Source: Deltaproteobacteria bacterium UBA5329
Lineage (GTDB): Bacteria; Desulfobacterota; Syntrophorhabdia; Syntrophorhabdales; Syntrophorhabdaceae
Assembly: GCA_002408185.1 (NCBI GenBank)
Contig: DHQV01000101.1
Coordinates: 2,171-45,415, forward strand
Reading direction: 5' to 3'
Length of the DNA: 43,245 nt
Below the pieces are notes generated by a model, which saw nothing but the letters and a program-made list of their open reading frames with translations, was not told where the DNA came from and did not search any database. The position numbers and the translations under genes are program-made. Shown one piece after another: positions 1-7,700 of this stretch (its first letter is position 1; the number at the start of each line of letters is the position of its first letter).

Positions 1-774
1 AGCCCCCAACTGCTGGCACTTTATGACTATCTCCTCGATCTTGCCCCTGCCTATAAGATAACGCGGATGGAGTTCCTTTGGCCGCTGAACGACCGTGTCG
101 ATGACCGTGATGCCTGCCGAATAGCACAGATCTTTCATTTCAGCCGTGTAATCATCGACATGTTTTTCCCGGCCTGGCAGGACGACACTTACGACAATGC
201 ACCTGTCGCCCGTTTCTTTCGTAGCATAGAACCGGCCACGTTCCCTGACAAATTCATTCTCGAGCTCGGTGATAAATTCCGTAAAATCGACATGAAATTC
301 GCTAACCGGGACAGGCTCCATGAAGTCCCATGTCCTGCCCCCTCTGTTTTCCGGTACGAGATATCCGACATGGATGGTCTCCCCTCGTTCGCCTCTCATT
401 TCGGTTATACAGGCGACGAGGTCGAGTTGAAGTAGGGCCAGGTCGGCCAGGTCCTCTCGGGAGAGCAGTTCACCCTTTAGATGCGTGTGGACGAAACGTA
501 CGCCACGGAACCTGGCGCGGCCCGTACGCTCCGTGGATAACGGCGGGATCTCGATACGATGGTTGTCCCCGACAATAACATATTCGATCCCTCCGCGCCG
601 GTTGATGATCAGGCCGATCTGCCGGGATGTTTCTTTTGAAATGTCCATGATCTGCCGGGCGAGGTCGGCAGTTATGATGACAGACGGCTCTAGCCGTTTC
701 CCGTAGAGATTGGTGAGGCGTCTTTTTATGAGAGATTTCAGCCCCTGTGTGTTTCCGTAGATCTCTATTGGCAT
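1..774 (-). CDS. hflX: GTPase HflX, N-terminal 258 residues (cut by window edge)
   Basis: HflX is a ribosome-associated GTPase that splits or rescues stalled ribosomes. Reading the minus strand from the ATG at 774 gives 258 residues, open to base 1, so the G domain lies outside the window. The first ~180 residues form the extra N-terminal region seen in long HflX proteins, with segments such as RFRGVRFVHTHLKGE and DLALLQLDLVACI. From about residue 200 the HflX GTP-binding-associated domain begins: VVLPGREKHVDDYTAEM, then VVQRPKELHPRYLIGRGK, which matches the family hallmark DPRYLIGxGK. The gene starts 13 bases downstream of the NusG-like gene and probably shares its transcript. The family call is firm; the missing G domain means activity cannot be judged here. 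Confidence 0.9.
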   Translation of the reverse strand, partial: MPIEIYGNTQGLKSLIKRRLTNLYGKRLEPSVIITADLARQIMDISKETSRQIGLIINRRGGIEYVIVGDNHRIEIPPLSTERTGRARFRGVRFVHTHLKGELLSREDLADLALLQLDLVACITEMRGERGETIHVGYLVPENRGGRTWDFMEPVPVSEFHVDFTEFITELENEFVRERGRFYATKETGDRCIVVSVVLPGREKHVDDYTAEMKDLCYSAGITVIDTVVQRPKELHPRYLIGRGKIEEIVIKCQQLGA

Positions 775-787
775 GCCTTTAAACTAT

Positions 788-1288
788 TTACGCCTTCGTG
801 ACCAATTCCCGGTGAATTTCCATACGGGCACAATAATCGACACCCTCAAGAAGAATGGCAATTCTTTCCTTGCCGTCGAGCTCTCTTTCAAAAATACCGC
901 CGAAGCCTTTGAAGGGGCCTTCCTGTATAATGATCTTTTCACCTTTCTTAAAGGTTTTCCTTTCAACCGTGGCCACGCCTTCGACCAGCCGTCCCCGGAT
1001 AAACTCGATAAGCCCTTTCTGGAGGGGAATTATACGGCCGTTAAAATTAACGATGGTCTTTACGCCGCGTGTGTACTTCACGAGGTGGAATTCGTCCACA
1101 GGATGAAATTTCACAAAGATGTACCCCGGGAACATAGGTTCAATGATATCGATAAATTTTCCTTCTTTCCATCGTCTGAAGCGAAGCTTGGGAGCAAGGA
1201 CCTCTATACCTCCCTGCTCGAGGTTCATCGCGGAGCGCTCCTCGTTGCGGGGCTTGGTATTTACTACATACCACTGTCTGGATTCCAT
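788..1288 (-). CDS. NusG/RfaH-family transcription elongation factor paralogue
   Basis: The protein has 166 residues in the classical two-domain layout. An N-terminal NGN domain starts at WYVVNTKPRNEERSAMNL and runs to about residue 105, including the family segment FPGYIFVKF. A C-terminal KOW domain (about residues 113-150) contains KKGEKIIIQEGPFKGFGG. NusG proteins bind RNA polymerase and, through KOW, ribosomal S10 or Rho. This one is not in the housekeeping secE-nusG-rplK context, so it is better read as a specialised paralogue of the RfaH/LoaP kind; that is inference. It is followed by hflX on the same strand. No Shine-Dalgarno sequence precedes the ATG at 1288. A good promoter instead ends almost on the start codon, suggesting a leaderless mRNA. 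Confidence 0.85.
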   Translation of the reverse strand: MESRQWYVVNTKPRNEERSAMNLEQGGIEVLAPKLRFRRWKEGKFIDIIEPMFPGYIFVKFHPVDEFHLVKYTRGVKTIVNFNGRIIPLQKGLIEFIRGRLVEGVATVERKTFKKGEKIIIQEGPFKGFGGIFERELDGKERIAILLEGVDYCARMEIHRELVTKA

Positions 1289-1293
1289 ATTTA

Positions 1294-1322
1294 ATTATCG
1301 TTTATAAAAACATATTTTTCAA
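1294..1322 (-). promoter_or_regulatory. Sigma70-type promoter of the NusG-like gene
   Basis: On the minus strand the -35 box TTGAAA (1322-1317) is followed by a 17-bp spacer and the -10 box GATAAT (1299-1294). The predicted transcription start falls at or within a base or two of the ATG at 1288. There is no room for a 5' leader and no purine-rich ribosome site is visible. Confidence 0.6.
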
Positions 1323-1354
1323 GAGAATCAGCGACAGGACGGCGTTGCCTGCTA

Positions 1355-1383
1355 TTGACAGGCCTCGATCTGTCGTTTAACAT
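1355..1383 (+). promoter_or_regulatory. Candidate promoter of the exporter operon
   Basis: A perfect -35 hexamer TTGACA (1355-1360), a 17-bp spacer and a weaker -10 TAACAT (1378-1383) precede the adaptor gene starting at 1413. The predicted start near 1390 leaves a leader of about 23 bases with a weak GGA ribosome site. The promoter diverges from that of the NusG-like gene within a 124-bp intergenic region. Confidence 0.5.
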
Positions 1384-1412
1384 TAAATACTTTAATTGTA
1401 TTGGAATAAACG

Positions 1413-2624
1413 ATGGCTGATGAAGATCTCTCAAAACTGAAGATCGATAAAACGCAACCCGCATTCAGGAAATCGGGAAAAAGGAAAGGAACGTATCTTA
1501 TCGCCGGTATCGTGTTGGCGATACTCGTTATCCTTGCCTTGGCAGGTGTTTTTTCGCCGGCTGTACGGGTGGATGTCGTGAGTGTCCAGCAATTCTATCC
1601 GGCCCAGTCCTTCACGCTCCTGAATGCCAGCGGCTATGTGGTGCCGCAGAGAAAAGCGGCTGTGGCTTCAAAGATAACGGCACGGCTCCAGGAATTGTTC
1701 GTTGAAGAGGGCAGCAGGGTGAAGAAGGACCAGGTCCTCGCCCGCCTAGAAAATGCAGACCTCGCCGCAACTCTCAGACAAGCCGAGGCCAATCTCAATG
1801 TCACCCGGTCCGCCGTCGATCAGGCCAGTGCCGAACTCCATGATGCCAGGGTGAATTTCGAGCGGGAAAAACACCTCCTAGCGAAGGAATTTACGACCCG
1901 ATCCGTTTACGATGCTGCCGAAGCACGATACAAGAAGGCACTTGCAGCTTTTTCAGGCGCGAAGTCACAGGTCAGGGCGAGCGAGGCTGCTGTCAGGGAG
2001 GCAAAGGTATCCGTAGAGTACACGTACATACGGTCACCGTTTAATGGTGTTGTTCTCACGAAAAATGCTGATATCGGCGATATTGTCACCCCGATTGGTG
2101 CCGCAAGCACGGCAAAGGCGGCAGTCGTCACGCTCGCGGACCTGTCTACGCTGAAAGTCGAAGCGGACGTTTCGGAATCAAACCTGGGCAAGCTGAAGTT
2201 GGGCGAGCCGTGCCAGATACAGCTTGACGCGATACCGGATGAGCGTTTTGACGGGACGGTCCATATGATCGTGCCAACCGCGGACAGAACGAAAGCGACG
2301 GTCATGGTCAAAGTAAGTTTTACCCGGCTTGACCCGAGGATACTGCCCGAAATGAGCGCAAAGGTCGCTTTCCTGTCGCGCGAGGTGTCAGAAAGCGAAA
2401 AGATATCGCGGCTTGCGGTCAATCGCAAGGCCGTCGTCGAGAAAAACGGCAGGAAATATATTTTTGTCGTACGACAGGGACGTGCGGTGCTGACGGAAGT
2501 GACCACCCGAGACACGTTCGGTGACATGATCGAGATAAAAAGCGGTGCAGCGTCCGGCGATAAAGTGGTCTTGAACCCTCTATCTCGTCTGTCGAACGGC
2601 TCCCGGGTAAAGATAAACGAATAA
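1413..2624 (+). CDS. HlyD/MacA-type periplasmic adaptor subunit
   Basis: This is the membrane-fusion subunit of a tripartite ABC exporter, linking the inner-membrane permeases to an outer-membrane channel. The 403-residue protein has a short cytoplasmic N-terminus and one membrane anchor at about residues 28-48 (IAGIVLAILVILALAG). A lipoyl/barrel-sandwich half follows (ASKITARLQELFVEEGSRVKKGQ-like, here VKKDQ), then an alpha-helical hairpin at about residues 115-200 and the returning lipoyl half with YTYIRSPFNGVVL, a strong family signature. A beta-barrel and a membrane-proximal domain finish the protein. Its TAA stop shares one base with the ATG of the ATPase gene, so translation is coupled. 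The substrate cannot be told from sequence. Confidence 0.9.
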   Translation: MADEDLSKLKIDKTQPAFRKSGKRKGTYLIAGIVLAILVILALAGVFSPAVRVDVVSVQQFYPAQSFTLLNASGYVVPQRKAAVASKITARLQELFVEEGSRVKKDQVLARLENADLAATLRQAEANLNVTRSAVDQASAELHDARVNFEREKHLLAKEFTTRSVYDAAEARYKKALAAFSGAKSQVRASEAAVREAKVSVEYTYIRSPFNGVVLTKNADIGDIVTPIGAASTAKAAVVTLADLSTLKVEADVSESNLGKLKLGEPCQIQLDAIPDERFDGTVHMIVPTADRTKATVMVKVSFTRLDPRILPEMSAKVAFLSREVSESEKISRLAVNRKAVVEKNGRKYIFVVRQGRAVLTEVTTRDTFGDMIEIKSGAASGDKVVLNPLSRLSNGSRVKINE

Positions 2625-3325
2625 TGGGGTCCGGGATAATCGTCTCCATATCACAATTGTATAAATCCTATCATCGAGGGGATCAGGTCATCCATGTCCT
2701 CAGCGACATTTCATTCGACATTGCGGAAGGTGAGTTCCTTGCTCTGATGGGTCCTTCGGGCTCGGGCAAAAGCACACTGCTTAATCTTATCGCCGGGATC
2801 GATCAGCCGGACAGCGGGTCAATTACGATCGGCGGGATCGATGTCACGCAATTGTCCGAGACCGAGCTCGCGCACTGGCGAGCGCTCAATGTCGGCTTCA
2901 TCTTTCAATTCTACAATCTGATCCCGGTCCTGACGGCCTTCGAGAATGTAGAGCTGCCACTCATTTTAACATCGCTTTCCCGGGCCGAGCGCAGAGAACA
3001 CGTAGAGATGGCCCTGAAAGTCGTCGGGCTCGCGGACAGGATGGACCATTATCCGGGACAGCTGTCCGGCGGGCAGGAGCAAAGGGTCGCGATAGCCCGT
3101 GCGATCGTGACCGACCCGGCCATCCTGGTCGCCGACGAGCCGACAGGCGACCTCGACAGGGTTTCCGCGGGGGAGATAATGGGCCTGATGGACCGGCTGA
3201 ACAGGGAATCGGGGAAAACTATCATCATGGTCACCCATGACCCGCGGGCTGCGAGAGCCGCCCATGTCGTGAGACACCTCGATAAGGGGATCCTGACCGA
3301 TGCACATTCTCAAGATACTCTTTAA
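2624..3325 (+). CDS. ABC transporter ATP-binding protein (MacB/LolD type)
   Basis: A 233-residue nucleotide-binding protein that powers the exporter. Visible motifs are Walker A GPSGSGKSTLLN near residue 43, the Q-loop in FIFQFYNLIPVLTAFENVE, the ABC signature LSGGQEQRVAIARA near residue 145, Walker B ILVADEPTGDLD, and the switch histidine in MVTHDPRAA. The FYNLIP Q-loop segment and TAFENVELPL are typical of the LolD/MacB/FtsE subgroup, which works with FtsX-fold permeases and uses ATP mechanically rather than pumping through the membrane. The start overlaps the adaptor stop by one base, and the end overlaps the next gene by 26 bases, so the genes form one operon. Confidence 0.95.
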   Translation: MGSGIIVSISQLYKSYHRGDQVIHVLSDISFDIAEGEFLALMGPSGSGKSTLLNLIAGIDQPDSGSITIGGIDVTQLSETELAHWRALNVGFIFQFYNLIPVLTAFENVELPLILTSLSRAERREHVEMALKVVGLADRMDHYPGQLSGGQEQRVAIARAIVTDPAILVADEPTGDLDRVSAGEIMGLMDRLNRESGKTIIMVTHDPRAARAAHVVRHLDKGILTDAHSQDTL

Positions 3326-4457
3326 GAACGCGTTCCGGCATAAGCTCCGTACCGGTCTTACCGTCATCTCCATCATGATCGCGCTCTTGGCTTTCGGGCT
3401 CTTAAGGACGGTTATCAACGCCTGGTATGCGGGTGTTGAAGCGTCTTCCGCCTATCGCCTCGTAACCCGGAACGCTGTTTCGATAATATTCCCGCTTCCC
3501 CTGTCATACAAGGACAGGATACGCCAGGTGGACGGTGTATTGGAGGTGTCCTGGGGCAACTGGTTCGGCGGCATCTATATCGATGAAAAGAACTTTTTCG
3601 CCAATTTTGCGGTTGACGCACAGACATATTTTGATCTTTACCGCGAGTATGTCCTCCCCGATGATCAAAAGGCGGCTTTTTTGCGGGACCGCAAGGGATT
3701 TGTTACAGGGCAGAAACTGGCCCGCCGGTTCGGATGGAAGATAGGCGATATCGTTGTCCTCAAAGGGACGATCTTCCCCGGTAACTGGGAATTTGTCGTG
3801 CGAGGCATTTACCATGGCAGAGACCCCAATGTCGATGAGACGGTATTCGTATTTCACTGGGACTACCTCAACGAGTCTCTCAAGAAAGCCTCGTCCACTC
3901 GTGTCGACCAAGTCGGTTTTTATATGGTGGGGATTAAGGATCCTGCCCGGGCCACTTCAGTATCCGAGGCGATCGACAGCCTTTTCAAGAATTCATATGC
4001 CGAAACAATCACGGAAACGGAAAAAGCCTTTTCCCTTGGTTTCGTCGCCATGTCGGACACCATTATCACGGCCATCAAACTTGTGTCTTTTGTTGTCATC
4101 GTTATTATTCTCGCCGTCGTCGCAAATACGGTGGCGATGTCCGTCCGGGAAAGGACGAATGAATATGCGGTTTTTAAGACACTCGGTTTCGGAGGCTGGC
4201 GAATTGCTGGACTGATCCTCGGGGAATCTGTCGTGATCACCATGATGGGTTGTGCCTTTGGTATCGGGGCGACATACCCTGCGGCTGTAGCCTTCGGCAA
4301 GGCTATGGGGGCGTATTTCCCCGTGTTCCACGTAAGCACCGGGACCATTGTCCTGGATATCATCTTCTCCCTCATTGTCGGTATCCTGGCGGCTGTGATA
4401 CCGATATACCGTACACTCAATATACGCATTGCCGACGGGCTAAGGATGGTCGAATGA
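3300..4457 (+). CDS. MacB/FtsX-fold ABC transporter permease, first subunit
   Basis: A 385-residue permease with the MacB topology. One membrane helix lies near the N-terminus (about residues 17-37), then a periplasmic core of about 220 residues, then three helices at about 265-285, 315-340 and 355-375. The ending IYRTLNIRIADGLRMVE and the segment MSVRERTNEYAVFKTLGF are characteristic of FtsX-like permeases (the R-x-x-E-x-A-x-L/K-x-x-G turn). Unlike true MacB the ATPase is a separate protein. The gene is followed at an ATGA overlap by a second, different permease, so the membrane part is probably a heterodimer. Confidence 0.9.
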   Translation: MHILKILFKNAFRHKLRTGLTVISIMIALLAFGLLRTVINAWYAGVEASSAYRLVTRNAVSIIFPLPLSYKDRIRQVDGVLEVSWGNWFGGIYIDEKNFFANFAVDAQTYFDLYREYVLPDDQKAAFLRDRKGFVTGQKLARRFGWKIGDIVVLKGTIFPGNWEFVVRGIYHGRDPNVDETVFVFHWDYLNESLKKASSTRVDQVGFYMVGIKDPARATSVSEAIDSLFKNSYAETITETEKAFSLGFVAMSDTIITAIKLVSFVVIVIILAVVANTVAMSVRERTNEYAVFKTLGFGGWRIAGLILGESVVITMMGCAFGIGATYPAAVAFGKAMGAYFPVFHVSTGTIVLDIIFSLIVGILAAVIPIYRTLNIRIADGLRMVE

Positions 4458-5623
4458 AGGGGATTCCGTTTGCATACAGTTTGAGGAATCTCTGGACTAG
4501 GCGGCTTACGACGGTCCTGACCATTTCGGGCATGGCGCTCGTTGTTTTTGTGTTCACGACGATCCTGATGCTTGCCGAGGGTCTACAAAAGACCCTCGTC
4601 GAAACGGGATCTTACGACAATGCAGTGATCATACGCAAAGGTTCGGGATCGGAGGTGCAGAGTTGGATCGACCGGGCACAGGCTGGTATTATAGAAACAG
4701 ACCCCATCGTTGCAACGGGTACCGACGGAAAGCCGCTTGTTGCACGTGAGCTTGTCGTTCTTATAGGGCTTCCGAAGAAGGATACGGATAAAATATCGAA
4801 TGTGACCATCCGCGGCATAGGCGGAGCCTCCCTTACCCTGCGCCCGCAGGTTCACGTGGTGAGCGGCAGAATGCCGAAGATGGGCTCGTCGGAGATCGTT
4901 GTAGGATTGAGTGTCGCGCGGCGCTTCAAAGGCGCCGATCTCGGAGGCGAGCTTCGTTTCGGGATGCGTCAATGGAGGATCGTCGGGATCTTCGATGCGG
5001 GGAATACGGGCTTTACGTCCGAAGTATGGGGAGATGTCGAACAGCTCATGCCGGCCTTCAGGCGGCCGGTCTTCTCATCGATGATCCTTCGCATGAACAA
5101 TCCGTCGCAATTCGAAGTCTTCAAGAACAGGATCGAAACAAATCCACGGCTCACGCAGGAGGTAAAACGGGAACGTCGCTATTACCTGGAGCAGTCCGAG
5201 GTGATGGCGAAATTTCTGAGAATACTCGGTATTTCCCTGACCCTCATTTTTTCCCTCGGTGCGATAATCGGAGCTATGATAACGATGTATGCGGCAGTAG
5301 CGAACCGGATAGGGGAGATTGGCACCTTGAGGGCCCTCGGCTTCAGGAGGAGGAACATCCTGATCTCATTCCTCATGGAAGCGCTTCTTCTCGGGCTCGT
5401 CGGCGGCTTATGCGGCCTCATCTGCGCCTCGTTCATGCAGCTCGTCACGGTTTCTACGGTTAATTTTCAGACATTCTCGGAACTTGCGTTCAAATTCAGC
5501 ATGACCTTCAGTATTGCCGTGAGGGCGCTCTTTTTTGCGGTCACAATGGGATTCATGGGTGGCGTCCTTCCGGCGCTCCGGGCTGCGCACATGAATATCG
5601 TTGAGGCACTCCGGACAAAATGA
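4454..5623 (+). CDS. MacB/FtsX-fold ABC transporter permease, second subunit
   Basis: A 389-residue permease of the same fold as its upstream neighbour but clearly divergent from it. There is one N-terminal helix (about 20-42), a periplasmic core and three C-terminal helices, with ANRIGEIGTLRALGFRRRN in the cytoplasmic turn. The reading frame stays open upstream to 4250, but the ATG at 4454 is chosen. It gives the standard MacB-type N-terminus (MKGIPFAYSLRNLWTRR) and overlaps the preceding stop codon by four bases (ATGA). It ends the four-gene exporter operon; the next gene is on the opposite strand, converging, 41 bases away. Confidence 0.9.
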   Translation: MKGIPFAYSLRNLWTRRLTTVLTISGMALVVFVFTTILMLAEGLQKTLVETGSYDNAVIIRKGSGSEVQSWIDRAQAGIIETDPIVATGTDGKPLVARELVVLIGLPKKDTDKISNVTIRGIGGASLTLRPQVHVVSGRMPKMGSSEIVVGLSVARRFKGADLGGELRFGMRQWRIVGIFDAGNTGFTSEVWGDVEQLMPAFRRPVFSSMILRMNNPSQFEVFKNRIETNPRLTQEVKRERRYYLEQSEVMAKFLRILGISLTLIFSLGAIIGAMITMYAAVANRIGEIGTLRALGFRRRNILISFLMEALLLGLVGGLCGLICASFMQLVTVSTVNFQTFSELAFKFSMTFSIAVRALFFAVTMGFMGGVLPALRAAHMNIVEALRTK

Positions 5624-5664
5624 ACTAGATGTGTGACCCTTTTTGTGGCGGCTGTTGAAATATT

Positions 5665-6132
5665 TTATTTCTTTTGGGCATCAGCGACTTTCGACGCGAG
5701 GATCGCGTATTCAAAACCGTCGATGAGGGCAACGAAAGAGGCCTGATTTATATTTTCGGATATGGCGACAACACTCCAGATGTCCTCGCCAGCAGAAAAG
5801 ATGATGTTCACCTCGACCTGAGCTGCAGTGCCGACGCGTGAGTCCTGGATACGCGATGAAAAATCGACGAGAGATATCCCCTGGATCACGGGGAATATGG
5901 AAGACAGGGACTTCTTCAGGACGTTTGCCAAGGCATCGACCGGTCCCACGCCTGTGGAAGCCTCATGCATCTGTTTGTTCTTCGCTTTTATTATCACGGT
6001 CGCCTCAGGCCTCAGGCCATCGTCTATCAGCCGGTACGTCCCGACGACCTCGAACGGGGCCTTATAGTCCTTTTTGGACCTCAGGATGTTGAGGTCTTTT
6101 GTGGCGTTGATAATATTGACGAGTTTACTCAC
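5665..6132 (-). CDS. Free-standing LeuA/CimA-type allosteric domain protein
   Basis: The 155-residue protein consists almost entirely of the regulatory (LeuA dimer) domain normally fused to isopropylmalate, citramalate and homocitrate synthases. Diagnostic parts are EATVIIKAKNKQMHEAS, GVGPVDALANVLKKSL and ISLVDFSSRI. They line up with the C-terminal domain of the adjacent CimA (ILLKVGNRVEHTAALGKGPV, MDLVDYKVRV). There is no catalytic barrel. The start is a GTG whose G is also the last base of the cimA TAG stop, so translation should be coupled to cimA. It probably arose by duplication of the CimA tail and may form mixed regulatory dimers or bind a second amino acid. This function is inferred, not known. 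Confidence 0.8.
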   Translation of the reverse strand: MSKLVNIINATKDLNILRSKKDYKAPFEVVGTYRLIDDGLRPEATVIIKAKNKQMHEASTGVGPVDALANVLKKSLSSIFPVIQGISLVDFSSRIQDSRVGTAAQVEVNIIFSAGEDIWSVVAISENINQASFVALIDGFEYAILASKVADAQKK

Positions 6133-7700
6133 TACTTCTTCTCCTTTTCGATGAGAAGCTTGTAATCAATACTGTCGACCAGTGCTCGCCAGCTTGCCTC
6201 GATAATATTTTCGGAGACGCCGACAGTGCCCCAGGTGTGTTTTCCGTCGCTCGACTCGATAAGGACACGGGTGGGAGCCCCTGTACCTTCCCGGGTCGAA
6301 AGGACACGAACCTTATAATCGACGAGGTCCATTGTCTTCAGATCGGGATAGAATGTTTGAAGCGCCTTGCGCAGGGCATTATCGAGGGCGTTGACGGGGC
6401 CTTTGCCGAGTGCCGCGGTATGTTCGACCCTGTTACCGACCTTTAAAAGGATCGTAGCCTCGGTGACCGGTTGTGATTTTTCTTTTTTCTCGACAATTAT
6501 CCGGAAACCGATCAGCTCGAAATATGATTTATGAATGCCGAGTTTTTTCTTGATCAGGAGCTCAAGTGAGCCTTCGGCCCCTTCAAACTGGTATCCGCGC
6601 ATCTCCATTTGTTTTATTCTGCCGATGATCTCTTTGGCGAGGTCCGGGTCTTTGTCTATATCTATATCGAACTCTTTTGCCTTGTACCGGATTGAAGCTT
6701 CACCGGAAAGGTCCGAGATAAGAACCCGCTGCGAGTTCCCGACAAGGTCCGGCCGTATGTGCTCATATGTCTCCGGGTTCTTTCTGATGGCGCTCACATG
6801 GATACCGCCCTTATGGGCAAAGGCGCTTGCGCCGACATAAGGGCGGTGTTTATCCGGAATAAAATTGGCCATTTCGTCGACGAAAAGGCTCAGTTCCCTT
6901 AAACGCTCGATCTTTTCCCTGTCGATGCCGGTATATCCCATTTTCAGTATAATGTTCGGTATGATGGAGCAGAGGTTCGCATTGCCGCAGCGCTCCCCAT
7001 AGCCGTTGATCGTACCCTGAACCTGGGTGCAGCCGGCCTTTACGGCCATGAGGGTGTTGGAAACGGCGAGCTCCGTATCGTTATGGGTGTGGATTCCGAG
7101 GCGCGTTCTTGCCGTCTTGCCCACGCTCTGGGTTATATCGAATATCTCGAAAGGCATTGTCCCGCCGTTCGTGTCGCAAAGTACGATGACATCGGCGCCC
7201 GAGTCCCCGGCCGCCTTGAGGACGCTTAGGGCATATTCGTTATTGTGCTTGTATCCGTCGTAAAAATGCTCAGCGTCGAAAAAGACCGTCTTGCCGAGAG
7301 CCTTGAGAAAACCGATAGTGTCGGCGATCATTTTCAGATTGGTCTCGAGGCTGACCTTAAGGGCATCCCTGACATGGAGGTCCCACGTCTTTCCGACAAT
7401 GGCAACGCAGTCCGTCCCCGCCTCGAGGAGGGCTTTCATAACGGGGTCGGTCTCGGGCCTTGTATTTGCTTTAATGGTGCTGGAGAATGCCACGATGTGG
7501 GCATTCTTAAGCACGAGATTTTTTACTTCCTTGAAATAATGCAGATCCTTGGGGTTGGAGCCCGGCCAGCCGCCTTCGATATAATGGATACCGAAATCGT
7601 CGAGCCTTTCCGTTATCCTGAGCTTGTCTGTCAGGCTAAAGGCGATGTCTTCCGACTGGGCCCCGTCCCTGAGGGTGGTATCGTAGAATTCTACCCTCAA
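6132..7700 (-). CDS. cimA: (R)-citramalate synthase
   Basis: Condenses pyruvate with acetyl-CoA to citramalate, the first step of the threonine-independent route to isoleucine. The 522-residue protein opens with the family motif DTTLRDGAQSEDIAFSLTD. It has the metal-binding HxH motif in GIHTHNDTELAVSN and the downstream GTINGYGERCGNANL, all within the DRE-TIM barrel (about residues 1-280). A linker and a LeuA-type regulatory domain (about 390-515) follow. The length and the GxGERxGNA form fit the CimA clade found in anaerobic Desulfobacterota and Thermotogae better than LeuA or NifV. The start overlaps the lysC stop by four bases. Together with LysC it forms a branched-chain and aspartate-family amino acid unit. 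Confidence 0.92.
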   Translation of the reverse strand: MRVEFYDTTLRDGAQSEDIAFSLTDKLRITERLDDFGIHYIEGGWPGSNPKDLHYFKEVKNLVLKNAHIVAFSSTIKANTRPETDPVMKALLEAGTDCVAIVGKTWDLHVRDALKVSLETNLKMIADTIGFLKALGKTVFFDAEHFYDGYKHNNEYALSVLKAAGDSGADVIVLCDTNGGTMPFEIFDITQSVGKTARTRLGIHTHNDTELAVSNTLMAVKAGCTQVQGTINGYGERCGNANLCSIIPNIILKMGYTGIDREKIERLRELSLFVDEMANFIPDKHRPYVGASAFAHKGGIHVSAIRKNPETYEHIRPDLVGNSQRVLISDLSGEASIRYKAKEFDIDIDKDPDLAKEIIGRIKQMEMRGYQFEGAEGSLELLIKKKLGIHKSYFELIGFRIIVEKKEKSQPVTEATILLKVGNRVEHTAALGKGPVNALDNALRKALQTFYPDLKTMDLVDYKVRVLSTREGTGAPTRVLIESSDGKHTWGTVGVSENIIEASWRALVDSIDYKLLIEKEKK

